DNA of 16,427 nt from Lachnospiraceae bacterium UBA2734 (GCA_002353635.1 DEKA01000003.1:29505-45931), one strand, 5' to 3'. Shown: positions 8,087-15,627, numbered from the stretch's first letter. Notes: generated by a model from the letters alone, not told the origin. A program made the numbers and translations.

Positions 8087-8092
8087 ATTATA
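8087..8092 (-). promoter_or_regulatory. Candidate -10 box for the first MATE gene
   Basis: A perfect TATAAT on the minus strand lies about 60 bases before the MATE start codon. No convincing -35 is seen at 16-18 bases, so this is only a partial promoter match. Confidence 0.35.
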
Positions 8093-8166
8093 CCGCAAAA
8101 CGGAACTGTGAGGTTAATGCAATTCTTACGGCCGGTTGAGATCTGCAGTCTTTGTCAGCGTTAAGG

Positions 8167-8236
8167 CCGCGCAGAAAGCTCTCCCGAGAGAGCTTTCGCC
8201 GGAGGCAGTGCGAACGAGGGAGAGCGTTCTGCGGGG
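8167..8236. repeat. Palindromic repeat, copy 3
   Basis: Arms 8167-8185 and 8218-8236 pair over 19 positions with two mismatches. The 32-base loop shares the GCGAACGA block with the family but is otherwise divergent. A competing perfect 9-bp hairpin, AAAGCTCTC/GAGAGCTTT, lies at 8176-8197. Unlike most copies, it lies between divergent genes. Confidence 0.75.
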
Positions 8237-8249
8237 GCCATTGCTCCAT

Positions 8250-8335
8250 CCGGCTGGCCGTCGGGCCATTCTGCCTCGTTCGCACTTCATACAGGACATG
8301 AAAGCTCACTCGGCAGAACATTCCTCCGACCGGCC
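8250..8335. repeat. Palindromic repeat, copy 4 (long-loop type)
   Basis: The 36-base loop at 8276-8311 is identical to that of copy 2. Inner arms TTCTGCC and GGCAGAA pair. The outer GGCCGTCGG and CCGACCGGCC can pair with a bulge. It follows copy 3 after a short gap, upstream of the promoter for the Dabb-domain gene. Confidence 0.8.
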
Positions 8336-8406
8336 TGTTTTTTATTACATCAAGAATTATCGGTCGGTATTCTCAGTCTTATTCAATGTATGTAATCTCT
8401 ACAAAT

Positions 8407-8436
8407 TTGACGCACACCCATTCGCTGGGCTATCAT
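8407..8436 (+). promoter_or_regulatory. Candidate promoter for the Dabb-pgcA operon
   Basis: TTGACG (8407-8412) and TATCAT (8431-8436) are 18 bases apart. Transcription would begin near 8443, giving a leader of about 57 bases before the 8500 start codon. No operator-like repeat is seen inside it. Confidence 0.5.
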
Positions 8437-8499
8437 GCGAAGTAGGAAGAAACCTGGGAAGACAGGCAGTTGAACACAGCCTGCAGAATGGAGCTGAAA

Positions 8500-8805
8500 A
8501 TGACAAAGCACGTGATTTTATGGCAGCTGAAGGATGAACTCTCCGCACAGGAGAAGGAAGAGATCAGGAAAAAGATTAAGGAAGGCCTTGAGGGACTGAA
8601 GGGCAAGGTGCCTGGCCTCGTTGAGATTCATGTCAATATTGACGGACTGGCTTCCTCTAATGCGGACCTGATGCTCGATGCAACGCTTGAGAGTCCTGAG
8701 GCGCTCAAGGGATATGCGGTGCATCCGGCACATCTGGCTGTGGCCAATGGTGTTGTCCGCCCGAACACAAAGAACCGGGTGTGCTTTGATTACGAAGTAA
8801 AGTAA
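8500..8805 (+). CDS. Dabb-domain (stress-responsive alpha/beta barrel) small protein
   Basis: A 101-residue single-domain protein of the dimeric alpha/beta barrel type (PF07876-like). Supporting features are the opening MTKHVILWQLKDE, a charged helix with KEGLEGLKGKVPGL near residues 32-45, and the closing LKGYAVHPAHLAVANGVV followed by a CFDYEV strand, all in the order usual for Dabb proteins. Bacterial members are mostly uncharacterised; some relatives are enzymes of aromatic polyketide or terpenoid pathways. The start at 8500 follows GGAG by six bases; an in-frame ATG at 8470 has no such site. The stop is 30 bases before pgcA, so the two are probably co-transcribed. No function can be assigned beyond the fold. 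Confidence 0.85.
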   Translation: MTKHVILWQLKDELSAQEKEEIRKKIKEGLEGLKGKVPGLVEIHVNIDGLASSNADLMLDATLESPEALKGYAVHPAHLAVANGVVRPNTKNRVCFDYEVK

Positions 8806-8835
8806 GTGCCGCTGGGCAAAGGAGGGAACTTCGTC

Positions 8836-10542
8836 ATGGCTGACAGGAAGAGAAAAGAGCCGCAAGCCCTGTATGAGGAGTGGATGGAGAGGCTTCCTGA
8901 GGGTGATCCGATGCGGGAGGAGCTCGCCGGCATTCAGGGAAAGGATGCCGAGATCACGGACAGATTTTACCAGGATATTGTCTTTGGAACGGCCGGCCTT
9001 CGCGGGATCTGCGGCGCCGGCACGAACAGGATGAATCGTTTCACTGTGGGAAGGGCGACGCAGGGGCTTGCTGACTATATTCTCTCCTCCGGAGAAGATC
9101 CAAAGAGAGGCGTTGCGATCGCTTATGACTGCAGGTACCACTCGAAGGAATTTTCAGAGCTGGCAGCTTCGATTCTTGCCGGGAATGGAATTCGCGTGTA
9201 CCTCTTCCCGTCGCTTCGCCCTACGCCTGAGCTCTCCTTCTCCATCAGACGCCTTGGTGCTGTCTCTGGCATCAACATGACGGCCAGCCACAATCCCAAG
9301 GAGTACAACGGATATAAGGTGTACTGGGAGGATGGCGCACAGATTTCCGGTACGATTTCAGCTGGAATACAGGAAAAAATCGACTCACTTGACTTATTCG
9401 ATCAATTCAGATTCCAGCCTTTGCAGGATGCCGTAAATGAAGGACTTGCGGTCATGCTGGGCGGGGAGATGGACCGCGCTTATCTCGACTATGTGAAGTC
9501 GCAGAGTCTCCACAGTGCGAAAGATCTGGCCTTGGACGTTCCGGTGGTCTACACACCGCTCAACGGCGCCGGGAGTCTTCCGATGCAGCAGATCGCGAAG
9601 GAGAGGGAATTTTCCAACTGGCATATTGTAGAGCAGCAAAAGGATCCCGATCCGGAGTTCACGACGGTTGGCTATCCCAACCCGGAGGATCCGAAGGCCT
9701 TTCATCTGGCGGAGGAACTGGGAAAGAAGGTCGGCGCGGAACTCCTCATTGCGACAGATCCGGACAGCGACCGCATGGCCGTTGAGATTGCAGACGGCGA
9801 AGGGGGATTCCGCTTCCTCAACGGAAACCAGACGGGCGCCCTTCTGATCGCCTACAAGGCATCCTCGCTGAAGGAAGCGGGTAAGCTGCCGGATAATGCG
9901 GCGCTCATCAAGTCCATCGTGACGGGCGACTTCGGGCGCGCCATCGCGGAGCATTACGGCATCCATGTTTTCGAAGCCCTCACTGGATTCAAGAACATCT
10001 GCGGACGGATTCCGGAGCTGGAGGCGAAGGGATATTCTTACTTCTTTGGCTACGAGGAGAGCATCGGCTGCGCGCCGGGCGAAGAGGTGCGCGATAAGGA
10101 CGGCATCACAGCGGGCATGCTCCTTATGGAGATGGCCGCGTATTTCAGAAAGAGGGGCATGCACGTCAGAGATGTGCTGGAAGCACTCTACCGTCAGTAC
10201 GGCTATTATGCGGACCGGCAGATCTCCATTGTGCTCAAGGGCATGGAGGGGCAGAAAAAGATTGCCCGGATGATGGATCACTTCCGCAGTGAGAAGGAGA
10301 ACGCTTTTCCGAAGCTTGGTAAGCTCGCAGTAACCGATTACCTGCATGGCTTCCAGGATATTCCGGCTTCGAATGTGCTGCGTTACAGACTCCAGGACGG
10401 CAGCTGGTTCGCTGTGCGCCCTTCGGGCACGGAGCCGAAGATCAAGTTCTATTACTATGCGGTGAAAAAATCGATGGCCGAAGCAGAGGCGGCAGTGCAG
10501 CGAATGATTTCTGCGGTCACGGAAGTGACGGAGAGCTTCTGA
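8836..10542 (+). CDS. pgcA: Alpha-phosphoglucomutase (PgcA type; phosphohexomutase family)
   Basis: Interconverts glucose-6-phosphate and glucose-1-phosphate, feeding UDP-glucose, glycogen and wall-polymer synthesis. The 568-residue product has all four family loops: phosphoserine loop TASHNP at 149-154 with Ser151, metal loop DPDSDR at 308-313, sugar loop GYEESIG at 405-411 and phosphate loop RPSGTEPK at 528-535. The opening FGTAGLRG near residue 50 is also typical. Length and the GYEESIG form match Bacillus PgcA-like enzymes rather than the ~450-residue ManB/GlmM group; a phosphomannomutase side activity is possible. ATG at 8836 is used because AAAGGAGGG lies nine bases upstream. A GTG at 8806 directly after the preceding stop would add ten residues without a site. 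Confidence 0.92.
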   Translation: MADRKRKEPQALYEEWMERLPEGDPMREELAGIQGKDAEITDRFYQDIVFGTAGLRGICGAGTNRMNRFTVGRATQGLADYILSSGEDPKRGVAIAYDCRYHSKEFSELAASILAGNGIRVYLFPSLRPTPELSFSIRRLGAVSGINMTASHNPKEYNGYKVYWEDGAQISGTISAGIQEKIDSLDLFDQFRFQPLQDAVNEGLAVMLGGEMDRAYLDYVKSQSLHSAKDLALDVPVVYTPLNGAGSLPMQQIAKEREFSNWHIVEQQKDPDPEFTTVGYPNPEDPKAFHLAEELGKKVGAELLIATDPDSDRMAVEIADGEGGFRFLNGNQTGALLIAYKASSLKEAGKLPDNAALIKSIVTGDFGRAIAEHYGIHVFEALTGFKNICGRIPELEAKGYSYFFGYEESIGCAPGEEVRDKDGITAGMLLMEMAAYFRKRGMHVRDVLEALYRQYGYYADRQISIVLKGMEGQKKIARMMDHFRSEKENAFPKLGKLAVTDYLHGFQDIPASNVLRYRLQDGSWFAVRPSGTEPKIKFYYYAVKKSMAEAEAAVQRMISAVTEVTESF

Positions 10543-10569
10543 CAGTTGGTGATGTTCATATATCGGATG

Positions 10570-10623
10570 CAGGGCGGCAGATCTCCTGGACGGTTTCAGA
10601 AAACGACGGGGACTGCCGCTCTG
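10570..10623 (+). terminator. Structured stem-loop downstream of pgcA
   Basis: Arms 10570-10580 and 10613-10623 pair over 11 positions with one G-U. Inside, TCTCC/GGGGA and GTTT/AAAC can pair in turn, giving a compact two-step hairpin. It starts 28 bases after the pgcA stop and has no run of T after it, so it may be a terminator-like or stabilising 3' structure. The rest of 10543-10744 holds only a perfect palindrome, TTGACGTCAA at 10671-10680, and no convincing promoter. Confidence 0.4.
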
Positions 10624-10744
10624 TCATTGCTTTCGCGGATGCCGCAATGAGCGCAGTAAAGAGTACAGGTTTGACGTCAATTCGGATTTCCTGGCTTTCC
10701 AAATGGCGCTTAACTTTTTTGATTTACTATAGGGAGTAACAGAG

Positions 10745-12721
10745 ATGGAACGCAATTATTCACAGTACAGATCAGGCGGGGCAGAAGGCAGAGGCGGAGT
10801 GTATCCATCTTCAGGGCACGGCCCGCACTGCGCGGGAGGCGCCCGCCAGGGCGGCAGACCATACGGCGCAGGGCGGCCGGAACGAGGGGACAGAGAAGCA
10901 ATACAGCGGACAGCACCTGCACACGGCACTGCCGAGGATCTGCGCGCACATCTGAGATCTATTGACCACCGCGGTTATCCAGCCTACAAGGATCTGACTG
11001 GCCAGTACCAGTTCGGCGGTTATGTCCTGTCGATCGACCATGTACAGGGAGATCCGTTTGCGGCACCATCCTCTCTCAGCATTCACATCAAGGGGGAGCA
11101 GGCAGGTTTTCCCGCCAGATGCCTTGCACCTTATGAAAACAGGCGCGCCCTGCAGGATGATCTGATCCGCCGGTTTCACAGGGCAGTTGATCAGTACACA
11201 CATAAAGCAGGCGGTTCTGGTAAAAGCGGCCTGATTGCCTGCACGAATCCCGGACAGGAGATTCTGGACCGGAGTGCGTGCCAGATCGATCCGAAGGACG
11301 GAAGTCTTGTTTTCAGATTTTCGGTGGGATTTCCGGCAGCAGGGCGAACCATTCTCGCAGGCGAACTGGAGAAGATTCTGTTCGATTATGTGCCCGCCTG
11401 TGTCAGCAAAGCGCTTATGTATCACAACCTTCCGGCAAAAGAGATCGAAGATGTGATCGATCTGGCTGAGGACCAAAAGGCGCTTCGGCAGGAGATGGAC
11501 AGGCGCGGACTGGTCGCGTTTATTGCGGACGGATCGATTCTTCCCAGGGAGAGCGGGATCTCGCAGCGGCCGATGCAGGGCGCGGTTTCCTTCAGGTCGT
11601 CGGAGGAGGACCGTATCGCCATTACGCTCCCTCACAAAGGGGAGATCAGCGGTATGGGGATTCGCCGGGGCGTTACGCTCATCATCGGCGGAGGGTACCA
11701 CGGCAAATCGACACTTCTGCAGGCACTCGAGCGCTGCGTTTACGACCACATCCGCGGAGACGGTCGCGAGTATGTGATGACGGAGGCAAGCGCGGTGAAA
11801 ATCCGCGCGGAGGACGGGAGAGTTGTCATGAAGGATGATATCTCGCCCTTCATCAGAGACCTTCCCAATGGAAAGGACACCTCCTCTTTTTCGACAGAGG
11901 ATGCCAGCGGCAGTACTTCTCAGGCCGCCGCAGTGACCGAGGCGGTCGAGAGCGGTGCAAAGGTACTTCTTATGGATGAGGACACGTGCGCCACGAACTT
12001 CATGGTCCGCGATGCGCTGATGCAACGGATCGTCGCTAAGGATGCAGAGCCGATCATCCCCTTCAGCCAGTTGATGCAGCCGCTCTATAAAGAGAAGGGC
12101 ATCTCGACGATTCTGGTGGCGGGCAGTTCAGGTGCTTTCTTTGGCGTCTCAGATACCATTATCCAGATGAACTGCTACGTGCCTTACGATGTCACAGAGA
12201 AGGTACGCGGCGTGCTGCGGTCCCTCCCGTCAGGTGCGGCACAAGCGAAAGAATCTTCTTTGGATGACCTTCATACAGAAGCTGCCTGCGCAGATCAGCG
12301 GAAAACGGATGCTTCCCGGTTTGGCAGTGACAATCGGAAGGTGTTCCCCGGACATTGGGATTTTTCTGCAAGGTGCCCACGCGCCGGCAGGGAATTCGAT
12401 GGGAGAGACGGCCGCGTGAAAACAAAGAACCTCGGCCGAGACGGATTCATGATAGGCCATGGCACAGTGGACCTGCGCCTTGTGGAGCAGATCGTCGATC
12501 CGGAGCAGACGGAGATGCTTGCTCAATTGACGGTTCTGGCGGCAGGTGACATGGATGGAAAGACATCTGTGCAGCAGATCGTGAAGAGGCGCATGGCAGA
12601 GGTCAGATCAAAAGGGTTTGGCGGCGCAGTGAAGGGGAGAGTCCCCGGTAATCTTGCTATGGTGCGGCCGCAGGAGCTCTATGCCACGCTGAACCGCTGC
12701 AGGCTGATCCGGATGGTGTGA
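10745..12721 (+). CDS. ABC-class P-loop ATPase (PF09818-like) with Gly/Arg-rich N-terminal extension
   Basis: Soluble ATPase of the poorly understood 'predicted ATPase of the ABC class' family; 658 residues versus an estimated 560-570 usual. The core starts near residue 65. YKDLTGQYQFGGYVLSIDHVQ (80-100) and DPFAAPS (103-109) are family hallmarks. Walker A GGGYHGKST is at 315-323, the signature-like SGSTSQAA at 388-395 and Walker B KVLLMDEDTCATNF at 406-419. VDLRLVEQIVD near 575-585 closes the family pattern. There are no membrane segments. The first 50 residues contain 14 Gly and 8 Arg in RGG-like order and look disordered. The ATG follows GGGAG by eight bases. It is a single gene between pgcA and a repeat-filled gap. 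Cellular role unknown. Confidence 0.88.
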   Translation: MERNYSQYRSGGAEGRGGVYPSSGHGPHCAGGARQGGRPYGAGRPERGDREAIQRTAPAHGTAEDLRAHLRSIDHRGYPAYKDLTGQYQFGGYVLSIDHVQGDPFAAPSSLSIHIKGEQAGFPARCLAPYENRRALQDDLIRRFHRAVDQYTHKAGGSGKSGLIACTNPGQEILDRSACQIDPKDGSLVFRFSVGFPAAGRTILAGELEKILFDYVPACVSKALMYHNLPAKEIEDVIDLAEDQKALRQEMDRRGLVAFIADGSILPRESGISQRPMQGAVSFRSSEEDRIAITLPHKGEISGMGIRRGVTLIIGGGYHGKSTLLQALERCVYDHIRGDGREYVMTEASAVKIRAEDGRVVMKDDISPFIRDLPNGKDTSSFSTEDASGSTSQAAAVTEAVESGAKVLLMDEDTCATNFMVRDALMQRIVAKDAEPIIPFSQLMQPLYKEKGISTILVAGSSGAFFGVSDTIIQMNCYVPYDVTEKVRGVLRSLPSGAAQAKESSLDDLHTEAACADQRKTDASRFGSDNRKVFPGHWDFSARCPRAGREFDGRDGRVKTKNLGRDGFMIGHGTVDLRLVEQIVDPEQTEMLAQLTVLAAGDMDGKTSVQQIVKRRMAEVRSKGFGGAVKGRVPGNLAMVRPQELYATLNRCRLIRMV

Positions 12722-12758
12722 ACTTGTACGGATTTATTCCGGCCTGAAGACAGCACAG

Positions 12759-12777
12759 CAATCATCTGGAGTGATTG
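12759..12777. other. Small stem-loop after the ATPase gene
   Basis: CAATCA (12759-12764) and TGATTG (12772-12777) pair around a seven-base loop, 38 bases after the ATPase stop. There is no T run. It is a minor structure and may not be functional. Confidence 0.25.
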
Positions 12778-12815
12778 ATATTACCGGTTCGAAGCATTTC
12801 TTCGGTGAAACGAGG

Positions 12816-12891
12816 CCTGCAAAGAGTATTCTTCCTCGTTCGCATTTCATACAGAACAGGAAAGGCTCACTCGGAGAGCATTCTGCGCAGG
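12816..12891. repeat. Palindromic repeat, copy 5 (degenerate)
   Basis: The loop at 12836-12872 is 37 bases and matches the long-loop type with several changes. The outer ends CCTGC (12816-12820) and GCAGG (12887-12891) pair, but the middle of the stem is eroded. It looks like an old, decaying member of the family. Confidence 0.65.
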
Positions 12892-12988
12892 TGCATATGA
12901 TGTAATGGTTGAAGATACCGGCCGGCATGACCAGGACATCGCGATAATTGTGATTTTTAATCTTCTTAATCGATGAGAAGAGGAAAAG

Positions 12989-13220
12989 CATCAAAAATGT
13001 GAGAGATCAAAATTTCTGATGACATTTTTAGAGCAAAATTAATCAAAAGGCATCAGAAAATGACAATAGCGAGTTATTTGATGCCTTTTTTTGCAAAGAA
13101 TGATAAAAATGTCATCAGAAATCGGCTTTAGGAGGATTTTTGATGAAATTTGCTCGCTGTGAAGACAAGTGATCGCAATAATTGTCATCAGAATTAGGCC
13201 TTGATGGGGATTTTGATGAC
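12989..13220. repeat. Array of four related AT-rich hairpins
   Basis: Four imperfect inverted repeats follow one another at 12989-13021, 13049-13085, 13112-13146 and 13184-13220, their starts about 60-72 bases apart. Each has arms of the form CATCARAAAT and its complement, with loops of 11-14 bases. The last two also share loop-flanking sequence (gaa...GGATTTT). Alternative pairing exists between copies: 13011-13029 and 13105-13123 are perfect complements over 19 bases. The tract is much richer in A/T than the surrounding genes. No open frame with a ribosome binding site was found in it. Confidence 0.7.
13045..13092 (+). terminator. Terminator-like hairpin inside the AT-rich array
   Basis: AAAAGGCATCA (13045-13055) pairs with TGATGCCTTTT (13079-13089), followed by further T residues to 13092. 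The stem and T run fit a Rho-independent terminator reading plus, though the loop is long at 23 bases. It would end any transcript reaching past the ATPase gene. Confidence 0.4.
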
Positions 13221-13259
13221 TTTCAGAATGAGATCTTCCTGCAGACTGAAATAGACAGG

Positions 13260-13343
13260 CCAGCCGGCTGAACATTCTGCTGAGCGAGCTTTCATGTCCT
13301 GTATGAAGTGCGAACGAGGCAGAATGTCCCGACGGCCGGCTGT
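13260..13343. repeat. Palindromic repeat, copy 6 (long-loop type, inverted)
   Basis: This copy is in the opposite orientation to copies 2 and 4. Outer arms CAGCCGGC (13261-13268) and GCCGGCTG (13335-13342) pair perfectly, as do inner arms ACATTCTGC (13272-13280) and GCAGAATGT (13319-13327). The 36-base loop at 13282-13317 differs from copies 2 and 4 by one base. Confidence 0.8.
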
Positions 13344-13373
13344 CAGAACACAAGATAAATCATAGTATATGGT

Positions 13374-13436
13374 CCGCGCAGAGTATTTTCCCTCGTTCGC
13401 TCTTGCGAAGCTCACTCGGGAGAACACTCTGCGCGG
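13374..13436. repeat. Palindromic repeat, copy 7 (short-loop type)
   Basis: Arms 13374-13392 and 13418-13436 pair over 19 positions with one mismatch and one G-U. The 25-base loop opens TCGTTCGC and closes GAAGCTCACTC, matching copy 1 on its other strand. Several stem bases differ from copy 1 on both arms in a way that keeps pairing. Confidence 0.8.
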
Positions 13437-13469
13437 TCATTACATATTGCAGGATTGAGGATGCCAACC

Positions 13470-13497
13470 GCAGAATGTCTTGCCGGCCGTCAGGACG
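13470..13497. repeat. Palindromic repeat, copy 8 (fragment)
   Basis: CGCAGAATGTC followed by GCCGGCCGTCAGGAC resembles the end of the long-loop type in the copy 6 orientation. The loop and opposite arm are missing. It lies 30 bases from the second MATE stop codon. Confidence 0.5.
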
Positions 13498-13526
13498 CGG
13501 AGTAAGTCATTTGACCATGATGGACT

Positions 13527-14933
13527 TTAGAAATCCTCATGTCTGTCAACCCCTGCACGGAGCTTCTTCCTGAACGGAATCAGGTACAGGAGATTCAGGA
13601 TGCTGCCAAAGAGCGAAGCGAGGGGAGAGGCAAGGCCGATCATTGTAAGGCTTGCGTTGGGCTGAATACTCATCACATAGGCGAACGGAATCCTGACAAG
13701 GAAGGTCTGTGCCATGCCCTGGCACATCGTCCACAGCGTGCACTCGTGGCCGTTGTAATAACCGATCATACTGAACAAGACGGCGGTCACAATGCTCTCA
13801 AATGTGAAGCCGCGCAGGTACAGGAAGCTGTCCTGAATGACCGCCGCATCCGAGGTGAAGATGGAGGAGAGAATATCTCCGGCAAAATAAACCAGACAGA
13901 AGACACAGGTCCCGATTACAAGGCCGATGCCCATACCGATTCTTGTTCCCTTCGCTGCGCGGTCCTCTTTGCCGGCGCCCACATTCATCGAGACGAAAGC
14001 CGCCAGAGACTGCATCAGCGCACTGGGCACGAGCATCGCAAAGTTGATGATCTTGCAGGCGACGCCATATCCCGAGGAGGCATTCAGGCCAAGACGATTG
14101 ACAAAGGCACAGATCACGACAAAGGAGATCTGTGTCAGCAGATCCTGCAGGGCGAGCGGGATGCCGATCTGCAGAATCGACGCGGAGTAGTGGTTGAAGC
14201 CAAAGGATTTCCGGCTCAGGTGCAGGCCGATATCCTTCTTGCGCAGCATCAGCAAAGCGAAGACGACACTGACAGCCTGCGCCATGACAGTAGCAAGCGC
14301 GGCACCCGCCACATTCATGTGCAGAACGGCAACAAAGAAGAGATCACCCACGACATTGACTGCACAGGCAATGCCGACAAAGATAAGGGGCGATCTGCTG
14401 TCCCCAAGCCCTCTGAAAATAGCGGACAGCACATTGTACGCAACGATGAAGAAAATGCCTGCGCCGCAGATGCGGATATATGTTGCCGTCAGATCAACTG
14501 CCTCTGCCGGCGCCTGCATGAGGATTGTGAGAGGTCCTGCAAAGAAGACCATGATGACGAACAGGATAGCGGCAACGACGGAATAGAGAGTAAATCCGGC
14601 ACCGAGAAGCGGACTGATCTCCTGCGGCCTCTTCTGCCCCAGGTATCTGCTGATGAGCACGGTGATGGACATGGAGGAGCCCGTGATGACCAGCGTCACG
14701 AGATTCAGAACCTGTGAGCCCGTGGATACGCCGGAGAGACCTGCTGTTGTTCCGAATCTTCCAACGACGAGAAGATCGACGGCGCCGTAGGCTGCCTGCA
14801 GTACAAGCGCGCCGAGAACCGGAAGCATGAAACGAAGGATTTTTTTCGGGATGCTCCCTGCTGTGAAATTGCCCGGATCCTCTTCGGGCGTGAGTTTTGC
14901 TGCTGATGTGACATCTGCGTTATTACTGTTCAT
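13527..14933 (-). CDS. MATE-family exporter, in operon with a MarR regulator
   Basis: Second multidrug/metabolite antiporter, 468 residues from this start, about 12 membrane segments. The first half opens with ILRFMLPVLGALVLQAAYGAVDLLVVG, the second near IPLALQDLLTQISFVVICAFVN, and it ends in a charged tail. The start is uncertain. The ATG at 14933 has AAAGGAG 15 bases upstream, which is rather far, while the in-frame ATG at 14981 gives 484 residues but has no site. The membrane core begins only about 25 residues after the later start, so either is possible. It lies 58-106 bases downstream of marR on the same strand, suggesting that MarR controls this pump. Substrate unknown. Confidence 0.9.
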   Translation of the reverse strand: MNSNNADVTSAAKLTPEEDPGNFTAGSIPKKILRFMLPVLGALVLQAAYGAVDLLVVGRFGTTAGLSGVSTGSQVLNLVTLVITGSSMSITVLISRYLGQKRPQEISPLLGAGFTLYSVVAAILFVIMVFFAGPLTILMQAPAEAVDLTATYIRICGAGIFFIVAYNVLSAIFRGLGDSRSPLIFVGIACAVNVVGDLFFVAVLHMNVAGAALATVMAQAVSVVFALLMLRKKDIGLHLSRKSFGFNHYSASILQIGIPLALQDLLTQISFVVICAFVNRLGLNASSGYGVACKIINFAMLVPSALMQSLAAFVSMNVGAGKEDRAAKGTRIGMGIGLVIGTCVFCLVYFAGDILSSIFTSDAAVIQDSFLYLRGFTFESIVTAVLFSMIGYYNGHECTLWTMCQGMAQTFLVRIPFAYVMSIQPNASLTMIGLASPLASLFGSILNLLYLIPFRKKLRAGVDRHEDF

Positions 14934-15039
14934 TTTTTGCTGATCTGACTCCTTTTCTGCTGCCTGCTGAGCCGTGTTCATCGGGCATTTCTGTTCATCA
15001 TCTTAATGAGGAATCCAAAGCTGATGGCGGGCCTGCAGT

Positions 15040-15531
15040 TCAGTGACGATTTATTTTAGCTGCGGCTGCATCCTCGGGCTGTTTTGTTTCTGCATGCGGT
15101 CCAAGTAAAACGTTATAGACCTGCTGCAAGGTGCGGACCGTTGTCTGCGCATCTTCTTCCCGAACCTTCTCCAGAGCGGCACACATGCGCTCGAAGTGTT
15201 CTGCTACATACTGATGATGAATTTTTCTTCCCGCTGCTGTTGTGTGCACATAGATGACGCGCCGGTCGCTCGGGGATGCAGATTTCTCCGCATAGCCAAG
15301 TGCAGCCAGGTTCTTCACGGAATTTGTGATTCCGGGGCGCGGGAGGCCCAGCCGGTCACTGATATCGCTGACACAGACCATTGCGCCGTTCGACTCCAGC
15401 TGCACGAGCGCATCCAGCACATGAATCATGCCGGGGCTCATCCCCTGCGGAAGGCGCGGCTGCTGCTCCCAGATCCTCTTTGCGAGATACATCGAATCCA
15501 TTAGGTTCTTTGCGGTCTGTACATCTAACAC
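15040..15531 (-). CDS. MarR-family transcriptional regulator
   Basis: Winged helix-turn-helix dimer that usually represses its own operon until a small ligand binds; 163 residues. The DNA-binding region spans roughly residues 48-100: VSDISDRLGLPRPGITNSVKNLAALGYAEK forms the helix-turn-helix, and SPSDRRVIYVHTTAAGRK is the wing, with the Asp-Arg-Arg hallmark. Flanking helices would form the dimer. Translation starts at GTG (15529-15531), strongly supported by AAGGGGAG seven bases upstream. It is first in an operon with the MATE exporter and has a near-consensus promoter overlapping a perfect palindrome, so autoregulation is likely. Confidence 0.92.
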   Translation of the reverse strand: MLDVQTAKNLMDSMYLAKRIWEQQPRLPQGMSPGMIHVLDALVQLESNGAMVCVSDISDRLGLPRPGITNSVKNLAALGYAEKSASPSDRRVIYVHTTAAGRKIHHQYVAEHFERMCAALEKVREEDAQTTVRTLQQVYNVLLGPHAETKQPEDAAAAKINRH

Positions 15532-15627
15532 GGTTCGTCTCCCCTTGAAAGCGCTCTGCAGAATCGTTACGGCAGAATTGTATTCTATGCAGTCATAGAA
15601 CTTTTCAGTATCGTGCAGCAGGCTGAA

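Noticed and set aside
10545..10739. Stretch without stops between pgcA and the ATPase gene
   Set aside because: About 64 codons stay open in this frame, but there is no start codon with a ribosome binding site, and a hairpin occupies the first part.
12786..12793. GGTTCGAA, resembling a tRNA T-loop
   Set aside because: No acceptor, D or anticodon stems can be drawn around it on either strand.
12734..12994. Minus-strand open frame of 86 codons in the repeat-filled gap
   Set aside because: It is largely built from repeat copy 5 and the edge of the AT-rich array, with no ribosome binding site and no recognisable domain.
13539..14717. Long plus-strand open frame (392 codons) opposite the second MATE gene
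   Set aside because: The translation is highly charged, low in hydrophobic residues and unlike any family. It is the shadow of a membrane protein gene. The 276-codon plus frame at 5406-6236 opposite the dehydrogenase was rejected for the same reason.
6670..14933. The two MATE genes as a recent duplication
   Set aside because: Their sequences differ throughout, including membrane segments and tails, and only family-level patterns are shared.
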